Positions 15,481 to 22,171 of a stretch of 41,892 nt of DNA are shown piece by piece. Below the pieces are notes generated by a model. That model searched no databases. It had not been told where the DNA came from and saw only the letters and a program-made list of their open reading frames with translations. Position 1 is the first letter of the stretch. Every line of letters begins with the position of its first letter. The stretch comes from Lentisphaeria bacterium. Its GTDB lineage: Bacteria; Verrucomicrobiota; Lentisphaeria; Victivallales; Victivallaceae. The stretch is from assembly GCA_017466125.1 (NCBI GenBank), contig JAFTUS010000185.1, positions 1 to 41,892 on the forward strand, written 5' to 3'. The translations under genes and the position numbers were made by a program.

Positions 15481-16467
15481 ATGAAAGTTGTCAACAGCCG
15501 CGATGTTGCGCAGTATGCCGGGTGTTCGCAGTCAACCGTTTCACGGGTGATGAATTCAGACCCGCGGATCAGCCGCACCACCCGTGCCCGTGTCCTTGAG
15601 GCGGCACGGGCACTGGGGTACGATATGAAACGGAGTTCCGGCTGTTGGAACATCGGTGTCGTTACCGGGTTCGACCCGGAGTGCGCCAGCGGCTATTACG
15701 CCAGTATGCTTGCCGCTGTCTGCCGTGAAATCAAACGGCGGGGACTGCATGTCGAACTGCTTTTTCAGGATGAACTCGGCAACTGTGATTACGGGTGCTG
15801 CCGTGGGATCATCGATCTCTATCAGACGCCGCAGCAATTATTGTGCGATACATTCACAGTGCCGGTCGTCACCGTCAACAACCACTGCCGGAAACTGGAT
15901 AATATCAGGAGCGTGGTCTCCGACAGCAAAGCCGGTATGAAACTTGCCGTACAGTATCTTTTGAGTCTGGGGCATCGTGATATCCGTTTTATTTCAGCGG
16001 AGGGAAAATCCAGCGAAGAGATGAAACCCACCCGCCGCTGGCAGGGCTTTTTAGAGGCGATGAATGATGCCGGGGTCAAAGAACCGGAACGGTACGGCAT
16101 CTTTTTTTCGGAGGGCAAACATACGTCGCAAGAATTGATAAAAACGGCTCTGGCACAGGCTGTTTCGCAAGGGTGTACCGCTTTTATCACAGTCAACGCG
16201 CTCCATACTCCGAAAATCAGCAGTGCTTTTCATGCTTTGCAGATAAAAATTCCGGAAGAGGTCTCTCTGATCGATTGGGAATACGAGGGCGTTTCAGAGT
16301 ATCTCGAACCTCCCCGTACCGCTATCGCAGTGGATTATCCCCGGGTCGCCGCCGAAGCCGTCGATCTTCTCACTGAAATTCTGGAAAAGAAAAATGCGGT
16401 TTTCAACCGGACTGTTCCGCCCAAGCTGATCGTCAGAAAAAGTTGCGCCGCCGTCAGGCAGGAGTGA
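15481..16467 (+). CDS. LacI/GalR-family transcriptional regulator
   Basis: This 328-residue repressor-type regulator has the N-terminal helix-turn-helix VNSRDVAQYAGCSQSTVSRVMNSDPRISRTTRARVLEAARALGYD (about 4-48), including the hinge-region pattern of LacI. A periplasmic-binding-protein-like effector domain follows, with IGVVTGF, a DSKAGMKLAVQYLLSLGHRDIRFIS segment and LEPPRTAIAVDYPRVAAEAVDLL. The ATG at 15481 is preferred to a long upstream extension because AGGAGG lies 6 bases before it and the HTH starts at once. The divergent GH gene and the following oxidoreductase are the likely targets. The inducer is probably a sugar and is unknown. Confidence 0.93.
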   Translation: MKVVNSRDVAQYAGCSQSTVSRVMNSDPRISRTTRARVLEAARALGYDMKRSSGCWNIGVVTGFDPECASGYYASMLAAVCREIKRRGLHVELLFQDELGNCDYGCCRGIIDLYQTPQQLLCDTFTVPVVTVNNHCRKLDNIRSVVSDSKAGMKLAVQYLLSLGHRDIRFISAEGKSSEEMKPTRRWQGFLEAMNDAGVKEPERYGIFFSEGKHTSQELIKTALAQAVSQGCTAFITVNALHTPKISSAFHALQIKIPEEVSLIDWEYEGVSEYLEPPRTAIAVDYPRVAAEAVDLLTEILEKKNAVFNRTVPPKLIVRKSCAAVRQE

Positions 16468-16507
16468 TTTATTCCATAAAATAATAAGGTTTGGTACTTT
16501 TCATCAA

Positions 16508-16535
16508 TTGCAAACTCCGTTTTATGTGATATTTT
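16508..16535 (+). promoter_or_regulatory. Candidate promoter of the oxidoreductase gene
   Basis: TTGCAA (16508-16513), 16 bases and TATTTT (16530-16535), with TG before the -10, lie 35 bases upstream of the ATG. Confidence 0.5.
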
Positions 16536-16569
16536 ATATAAGGTGCATAAAACCGAAGGATTTTTCATT

Positions 16570-17628
16570 ATGAGTAAAAAAATAGTTGGAGCCGTGATCG
16601 GCTATGGCGGCATGGGAAATTTTCATGCCGAAAAAATGCAGTCTGTCTATGGAATAAAACTGGCGGGGGTCTACGATATCGACCCCGCCCGGAATGAACT
16701 TGCCCGTTCCCGCGGGATCAGAGCGTATGCCTCCCGTGAAGAACTGCTTGCCGATCCGTCGATCGATCTGGTGACGATCGCCACTCCCAATGATGTTCAT
16801 AAAGAGATCGCCATTGCCGCACTCAAAGCGGGGAAAAACGTCATCTGCGAAAAGCCCGTGGCAATGAATTCCGCCGAACTGGACGAGATGATCGCCGCCA
16901 GTGAAAAATACGGCAAACTGTTCACGGTGCATCAGAACCGCCGCTGGGACGAAGATTTCCGCACGATCCGCAAGATTTGCGAAAGCGGAGATTTGGGCAG
17001 AGTGTTCCGTATCGAATCGCGTGTTCACGGTTCCCGGGGCATCCCGGAGGGCTGGCGCGAAGAGAAAGAACACGGCGGCGGCATGATCCTTGACTGGGGC
17101 GTGCATCTGATCGATCAGATGCTCACCATGATGCGTGAAGCCGGGGCAAAACCCGTTTCTGTATTCGGAACAGCAACATTTGTTTCCAACGATGAGTGTG
17201 ATGATGGTTTTACTGCGGTCGTCAGATTTGACAAAGGGCCGGAGTGGTTTATCGAAGTCGGCACATGCACATTTGTCCACATGCCCCGCTGGTATGCGCT
17301 GGGCGAAAACGGTTCTGCCGTGATCGATGACTGGGATTGCAGCGGCAAAATCACCCGTGTTTACAACTGGAACGAACGCAATGTAGCCCCGATTTCAGCC
17401 GGAGCCGGCCTCACCCGCACCATGGCACCGCGCAACAGCCGGACTGTACGGGATTACAAGATCCGCAAGGTGCGTTCGGACTGGTCGGAATACTACAAGA
17501 ACGTGATCGCCGTTCTGAACGGCAAAGCGGAACTGGTGGTGAAACCCGCAGAGATCCGTCAATCCATGAAGTTCATCGAAGCACTCTTCAAATCCATCGA
17601 AAAGCAGCAGGTCATTTCTCTGGATTGA
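16570..17628 (+). CDS. Gfo/Idh/MocA-family NAD(P)-dependent oxidoreductase
   Basis: This 352-residue protein has the N-terminal Rossmann turn AVIGYGGMGNFHA (8-20) and the family motif CEKPVAMN (Glu94-Lys95-Pro96), whose Lys is catalytic. A GGGMILDWGVHLIDQM segment holds the conserved Asp and His. Members oxidise or reduce sugars, inositols or sugar acids. The ATG at 16570 is taken over a GTG 27 bases earlier because GAAGGA precedes it by 9 bases. It follows the LacI-type regulator but has its own promoter, and probably processes a sugar released by the neighbouring hydrolase. The substrate is unknown. Confidence 0.92.
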   Translation: MSKKIVGAVIGYGGMGNFHAEKMQSVYGIKLAGVYDIDPARNELARSRGIRAYASREELLADPSIDLVTIATPNDVHKEIAIAALKAGKNVICEKPVAMNSAELDEMIAASEKYGKLFTVHQNRRWDEDFRTIRKICESGDLGRVFRIESRVHGSRGIPEGWREEKEHGGGMILDWGVHLIDQMLTMMREAGAKPVSVFGTATFVSNDECDDGFTAVVRFDKGPEWFIEVGTCTFVHMPRWYALGENGSAVIDDWDCSGKITRVYNWNERNVAPISAGAGLTRTMAPRNSRTVRDYKIRKVRSDWSEYYKNVIAVLNGKAELVVKPAEIRQSMKFIEALFKSIEKQQVISLD

Positions 17629-17682
17629 GGTTGTTTTTCCGCTGTTGTTTGAAGAAAATCTGCGTATCCGGAGGTTTTTCGC

Positions 17683-17710
17683 TTGATTTTTCTGAAAAAA
17701 GCAGTATACT
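17683..17710 (+). promoter_or_regulatory. Promoter of the candidate small RNA
   Basis: TTGATT (17683-17688), a 16-base spacer and TATACT (17705-17710) lie exactly 6 bases before the start of the RNA's closing stem. Confidence 0.65.
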
Positions 17711-17716
17711 AAATAC

Positions 17717-17817
17717 CAGAAAGCAGGTTATTCTCGGAACAATATTTGCATCGGGTCCTCTTTTGGGCTTATTGTCACATCTGTAGCGCGAGATTTCAGC
17801 CCTGCTTTCTTTTTTTT
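17717..17817 (+). ncRNA. Candidate small structured RNA (~100 nt), unassigned
   Basis: The two ends pair perfectly: AGAAAGCAGG (17718-17727) with CCTGCTTTCT (17801-17810), followed at once by a run of T to 17817. Inside, TCTCG pairs with CGAGA and ACAATA with TATTGT, giving a long rod with internal loops. Promoter, closed ends and U-tail together resemble independent small RNAs. I looked for SRP (GGAA tetraloop with AGCA), 6S and common riboswitch cores and found none. The alternative is a uvrC leader with an attenuator, as the U-tract ends 37 bases before that gene. Confidence 0.55.
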
Positions 17818-17854
17818 GATGCCGCCGCGCGTTATGTTGGAAAGAAAACGATAA

Positions 17855-19321
17855 ATGAACAGAACAGAGTTTCAGCCTTCGCAAATTCCTCCGAAACCGG
17901 GCGTTTATGTCTATCGTGACCGCTTCGGCAAAGTCATCTATGTCGGCAAGGCTTCCAATCTGCGGCGGCGCATGAGTTCCTATTTTCAACCATCGCGCAT
18001 TGCGCGTGCCGATGCCAAACTGCGTTCTCTGATCCATTCGATCGAAGAATTCAGTTATGAAGTCGTCCGCACAGAAGATGAAGCGTTGATCCTGGAATCG
18101 CAGTTGATCAAAAGTTATGCCCCCCACTACAATATCCTCATGCGGGATGACAAGCGGTATCTGCTGCTGAAACTGGACCGGAGCGAAAAGTATCCCACGC
18201 TGAAACTGGCACGGATCCGCAAGAGTGACAATGCGGAATATTTCGGCCCGTTCCCCAAAGGCAGTGCCTTGCGCATGACGCTGGAATTTCTGCTGGCGCA
18301 TTTCGGTCTGCGCGCGTGCCGCACTTCCGAACCGGATGAAGAGACACGGAAACGCTGTCTCAAACGTATCGTCCATGACTGCTGCGCCCCCTGCACCGGG
18401 GCAGTAACGCAAGCGGAGTATATGGAACGGGTCGAGCGCACACTTGCCGTCCTCAACGGTGATCTTACGGAAGTCATTGCCGCCGTCAGAGAAAAAATGA
18501 TGCAGTATGCTCTGGAACAGAAATATGAAAAAGCCGCCCACTGCCGGGACGTTATCACCAATCTGGAAGCGGTTTTCGGCAAAAAGAACCGTACCTTTGA
18601 ACGTTCATTTCTGCCGGGGGGCGGTTCCGGAAAAGCCTCTGTTGAGGCGTTGGCAAAAGCATTGTCGCTGGAAAATCCGCCCGTGTCGGTCATCGGGTTT
18701 GATATTTCCAACATCCTCGGCAAGTTGGCAGTCGCCAGTCTGGTCGCCTTCAAAGACGGCAAGCCGGATCGTGACAATTACCGCAGATTTCGCATCAAGA
18801 CAGTTCATCAGAGCAACGACTTTGCGATGATGCACGAAGTCGTCACCCGCCATTTCTCCCGTTTGCTCGCCGAAAAAAAGCCGCTGCCGGATCTGGTCAT
18901 GGTCGATGGCGGCAAAGGGCAGTTGTCCAGTGCCATCGATGCACTGATAAAGGTCGGCTGTCCGCCGCTGCCGATCATCGGTCTGGCGGAACGCAACGAA
19001 GAGATCTATGTGCCGGGGCGCAGTGAACCTGTTGTGCTTGACCGTCACAACCCCGCATTGCAGATGCTTCAGGCATTGCGTGACGAGGCGCACCGTTTTG
19101 CGATCTCCTATCACCGGGATCTGCGCAACAAACGGATCGAACAGTCCGTACTGGATGAGATCCCCGGTATCGGCGGACAGCGCAAGCGGCAGCTGCTGCG
19201 CACATTCGGTTCTCTGCGGGAATTGAAGAAAGCCGATGCCGCATTGATCGCCCGGCGGGTCCCCGGTATCGGCGAGGCTCTGGCACAGCAGATCGTGGAC
19301 AAATTAAAAACTCCGCTTTGA
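17855..19321 (+). CDS. uvrC: UvrC excinuclease subunit, short form
   Basis: This 488-residue nuclease makes the two incisions beside DNA lesions, after UvrA and UvrB. The GIY-YIG domain lies at 1-95 (PGVYVYRDRFGKVIYVGKA; cuts the 3' side). The UVR domain that binds UvrB begins near 223 (KYEKAAHCRDVI). The RNase H-like domain has Asp283 (GFDISN), KDGKPDRDNYRRF, VMVDGGKGQL and DEAHRFAISYHR (cuts the 5' side). Tandem helix-hairpin-helix motifs sit at the end (DEIPGIGGQRKRQLL and RRVPGIGEALAQ). Usual UvrC is near 600 residues. Here only about 40 residues separate UVR from the nuclease core, so the usual linker segment of roughly 100 residues is missing. All catalytic positions remain. Confidence 0.94.
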   Translation: MNRTEFQPSQIPPKPGVYVYRDRFGKVIYVGKASNLRRRMSSYFQPSRIARADAKLRSLIHSIEEFSYEVVRTEDEALILESQLIKSYAPHYNILMRDDKRYLLLKLDRSEKYPTLKLARIRKSDNAEYFGPFPKGSALRMTLEFLLAHFGLRACRTSEPDEETRKRCLKRIVHDCCAPCTGAVTQAEYMERVERTLAVLNGDLTEVIAAVREKMMQYALEQKYEKAAHCRDVITNLEAVFGKKNRTFERSFLPGGGSGKASVEALAKALSLENPPVSVIGFDISNILGKLAVASLVAFKDGKPDRDNYRRFRIKTVHQSNDFAMMHEVVTRHFSRLLAEKKPLPDLVMVDGGKGQLSSAIDALIKVGCPPLPIIGLAERNEEIYVPGRSEPVVLDRHNPALQMLQALRDEAHRFAISYHRDLRNKRIEQSVLDEIPGIGGQRKRQLLRTFGSLRELKKADAALIARRVPGIGEALAQQIVDKLKTPL

Positions 19322-19569
19322 TTGAAAGGCTGTGTACTAAAAAATCCGCGCGAAGCGGCCGAACGTCGGCCTCGGTAGTGGTCGGCTGTCGCCCCGTGCG
19401 GGGCTCTCGAGCCTCCGTCTGTATCAGGTCGTACCCGGACGTGCTCCAGCTCGCCGGGAGCGATGCCCCGATAAAAGAGCGAAGCGTATTTTATCGGGGC
19501 GTTGAGCGAACGGAGCATTCCGAAGCCCCTGTAAAAATCAGTCAACGCTTAGTACAGAGCCGATTGAAA
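19320..19569. mobile_element. MITE-like element (19328-19561) with 8-bp target duplication
   Basis: GGCTGTGTACTAA (19328-19340) and TTAGTACAGAGCC (19549-19561) are 13-bp terminal inverted repeats with one mismatch. They are flanked by GATTGAAA on both sides (19320-19327 and 19562-19569), an 8-bp target duplication that includes the last base of the uvrC stop. The 234-bp interior has no gene. It holds several palindromes, including GCCCCGATAAAA (19465-19476) with its exact complement at 19489-19500. Ends and duplication size recall elements mobilised by ISL3-, IS6- or IS1595-type transposases, but the family cannot be fixed by eye. Confidence 0.85.
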
Positions 19570-19591
19570 AATATTTTTTGTGTGCTATATT
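19564..19591 (+). promoter_or_regulatory. Promoter of the GH36-like gene, abutting the MITE
   Basis: TTGAAA (19564-19569), 16 bases and TATATT (19586-19591) lie 39 bases before the ATG. The -35 box lies within the target duplication at the element's right edge. Confidence 0.6.
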
Positions 19592-19630
19592 ATCTGCGTT
19601 TCAATTATAAACAGCAAAGGATTTTCAGCG

Positions 19631-21238
19631 ATGAACAATGTATTGGGTATGCCGGATTTTGTGACCGTTTTCACCTCCGGAAAAAAGCAGGAGTTCCGTG
19701 CGGATGAAATGCTCTCTCTGGACGATATTTCTGTCAAACTTCTGCCGGATGAAACCGGTTTGAAAGTTCAAGTTACAGCAATGCAGACCCCGGTGGAATA
19801 TATCCGCCTCCGCTGGCTGAAAAAATTCCCCGCTTCCGCCCGCTTCCTCGGGGATGCCTGGGAGCGTTCTTACGGCGATTTGCAATGGAATTCCGCCAAC
19901 GCCTCCCGCCTGATGCCGTGGTATTTTCTGATGAATTGCGGAAATGTGAACGGCGGATACGGCGTGAAAGTCCGCGCCTCTGCCATGGCTCTCTGGAGCG
20001 TGGATGAAAAAGGTGTGACCCTCTGGCTGGATCTGCGCTGCGGCTGCAAAGGGGTCATCCTGAACGGCAGGACTCTCTCTGCGGCGGAAGTCGTTTCCAG
20101 AGAGTATTCCGGAATTTCCGCTTTTGCCGCCGCACAGGATTTCTGCAAAGTCATGTGCAGTGACCCGCTGCTTGCCCCTTCCCCCGTTTACGGCGGAAAC
20201 AACTGGTATTACGCTTACGGCATCAGTTCGCACGAAGAGATCCTCGCGGACAGCCGTTACCTCGCCTCACTCTGCGAAGGACTGGAAAACCGCCCCTTCA
20301 TGGTCATCGACGACGGCTGGGAAATCATGCACCTGAAACCCGGCAACTCCGGCCCGTGGAACTGCGGCAACAGCAAATATCCGGATATGAAGAAACTCGC
20401 CGGTGAGATGCGGCAGTGCGGCGTGCGCCCCGGTATCTGGTTCCGTCCGCTCTGGAACGTCGCTCCGGAAATCCCCCGCGAATGGCTTATGCCCGAAAGA
20501 TACCATACCGGACATCAGGCCCTTGACCCTTCCATCCCCGGCGTGATCGAACTGGTCAAAGAGGACATCCGCCGCATCTGTTCGTGGGGATATGAACTGA
20601 TAAAACATGACTTTTCCACCTGGGATATGTTCGGCATCTGGGGCAGAGAAATGCAGCCGTGGCCGGGCGGCAAAGCATGGGGTGAACCCGATTGGAGTTT
20701 TGCCGACCGCAGCCGGACTTCCGCCGAAATCGTGGTGGACTTCTACAAAGCGATCCGTGAAGCGGCGGGAGACACCCTGATCATCGGCTGCAACACCATC
20801 GGTCACTTGGGAGCAGGGCTGATGCAACTCTCCCGCACCGGAGACGACACCAGCGGGAAAGCATGGGACAGGACCCGCAAAATGGGGATCAATACGCTGG
20901 CGTTCCGCCTCTGTCAGCACAAGGCGTTTTTCGATGTGGATGCGGACTGCGTCGGCGTTACCGGTGCGATCGGCTGGAAATGGAACCGCCAATGGGCAGA
21001 ACTGCTTGCCAAAAGCAGTACCCCCTTGTTTGCCTCGATCAAACCCGGCGTCCTTACGGATGCGGAAAATAATGACATGAAACGCTTTTTCGCCATTGCG
21101 TCACGGCAGGAAATCGCCGCTGAACCGCTGGATTGGCTGGAAAATACAACGCCCTCTTTGTGGCGTTTCGACGGTGAAGAACAGCAGTTCGACTGGTTTG
21201 AAGAGGCGGGAACATCGCCCGATTTTATCACTTTGTAA
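19631..21238 (+). CDS. GH36/GH27-like (clan GH-D) glycoside hydrolase
   Basis: This 535-residue protein is a probable alpha-galactosidase or relative. An N-terminal beta-rich domain (about 1-180) precedes a TIM barrel. Barrel marks are FMVIDDGWE (223-231), RPGIWFRPLW, WGYELIKHDFS with the likely nucleophile Asp327 after Lys325, and SRTGDDTS with the acid/base near Asp405-Asp406. The K-x-D and R-x-x-D pair is typical of clan GH-D, although KHD replaces the common KYD or KWD. There is no signal peptide, so it is probably cytoplasmic. The ATG at 19631 is preferred to a GTG 51 bases earlier because AAAGGA lies 9 bases upstream. EamA follows after 10 bases. Confidence 0.82.
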   Translation: MNNVLGMPDFVTVFTSGKKQEFRADEMLSLDDISVKLLPDETGLKVQVTAMQTPVEYIRLRWLKKFPASARFLGDAWERSYGDLQWNSANASRLMPWYFLMNCGNVNGGYGVKVRASAMALWSVDEKGVTLWLDLRCGCKGVILNGRTLSAAEVVSREYSGISAFAAAQDFCKVMCSDPLLAPSPVYGGNNWYYAYGISSHEEILADSRYLASLCEGLENRPFMVIDDGWEIMHLKPGNSGPWNCGNSKYPDMKKLAGEMRQCGVRPGIWFRPLWNVAPEIPREWLMPERYHTGHQALDPSIPGVIELVKEDIRRICSWGYELIKHDFSTWDMFGIWGREMQPWPGGKAWGEPDWSFADRSRTSAEIVVDFYKAIREAAGDTLIIGCNTIGHLGAGLMQLSRTGDDTSGKAWDRTRKMGINTLAFRLCQHKAFFDVDADCVGVTGAIGWKWNRQWAELLAKSSTPLFASIKPGVLTDAENNDMKRFFAIASRQEIAAEPLDWLENTTPSLWRFDGEEQQFDWFEEAGTSPDFITL

Positions 21239-21248
21239 GAGGAATGAG

Positions 21249-22151
21249 ATGACACCGCTCGCATTTTTACTGATCGTATTTTCCGCCGGACTTCATGCCT
21301 CATGGAATTTGATGGCGAAACGCAGCAGTATGTGCATTGCATTTTACGCTGTACTGGCGTTATTTTCCTGTATGGTATGGCAGCATGTCTGGTTCTGGAC
21401 GCCGGTGCATTATTTCAGTCTGCCGCCGCTTTTCTACCTTTGCATTGCCGGGGTGATCTGCTGTGAGGGGATCTACTGCACCTGGCTGGCAAAGACCTAC
21501 CGGACGATGGAAATTTCCACTGCGTACCCGATGATGAGGGCCTTGCCGCTGATCATCATTCCGGTCATAACGGCATTGACGGGCTGGGGAAAACCGCTGA
21601 GTTTCTGTGCCGTTTCGGGTCTCGTCATCGTCTTTACCGGCTGTCTATTGATGCCGTTGAAAGATTTTTCGGATTTTCATCTCAAAAATTACATCAACAA
21701 GCGTATGCTTTCGATTTTGCTGGTCGCTTGCGGAATTGCGGGCTATACGATCCTTGACAGTCAGGGGCAGGCGGTTTTACGTTCTGCCTACCCGGAGTTG
21801 TCCAAGCTGACGGTCTCCCTCTCCTACTATGTTTTCCGGGGAACACTTCTGACGATCGTCCTTTTTGCCGTTCTTTTCAATAACCGGGAGGAGCGTAAAA
21901 ACCTTGCGGAGTATATCCGCAAACGGAACTGGGTCCCGGCTCTGGCGGGGATCTTCTCTTCGCTGACATACAGTTCGGTACTCGTGGCGATGAATTACGT
22001 GACCAATGTGACCTACGTCCAGATTTTCCGTCAAATGGGGCTGGTCATCGGCGTTGCGGGGGGCATTATTATCCTCAAAGAACGCTGTACGGCAACCAAA
22101 ATCACCGGGGTAACGCTCATTCTGCTCGGCCTTGCCGTCTCTGTTTTGTAA
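21249..22151 (+). CDS. EamA/DMT-family transporter
   Basis: This 300-residue membrane protein shows about ten hydrophobic helices in two repeated halves, the drug/metabolite transporter fold. MTPLAFLLIVFSAGLHASWNLMAKRS is a typical first helix of an EamA repeat, and YVTNVTYVQIFRQMGLVIGVAGGIIILKER matches the conserved stretch near the end of the second. The substrate is unknown. The ATG at 21249 has AGAGGA about 6 bases upstream and lies 10 bases after the GH36-like gene, so the two likely form an operon. Export or import of a sugar or sugar acid is possible but not shown. It converges on parC. Confidence 0.85.
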   Translation: MTPLAFLLIVFSAGLHASWNLMAKRSSMCIAFYAVLALFSCMVWQHVWFWTPVHYFSLPPLFYLCIAGVICCEGIYCTWLAKTYRTMEISTAYPMMRALPLIIIPVITALTGWGKPLSFCAVSGLVIVFTGCLLMPLKDFSDFHLKNYINKRMLSILLVACGIAGYTILDSQGQAVLRSAYPELSKLTVSLSYYVFRGTLLTIVLFAVLFNNREERKNLAEYIRKRNWVPALAGIFSSLTYSSVLVAMNYVTNVTYVQIFRQMGLVIGVAGGIIILKERCTATKITGVTLILLGLAVSVL

Positions 22152-22171
22152 ATTCCGCCGTTATAACTTGC

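Noticed and set aside
17717-17817. SRP RNA, 6S RNA or a known riboswitch
   Set aside because: No GGAA-capped SRP hairpin, wrong length for 6S, and no recognisable riboswitch core; left as an unassigned RNA.
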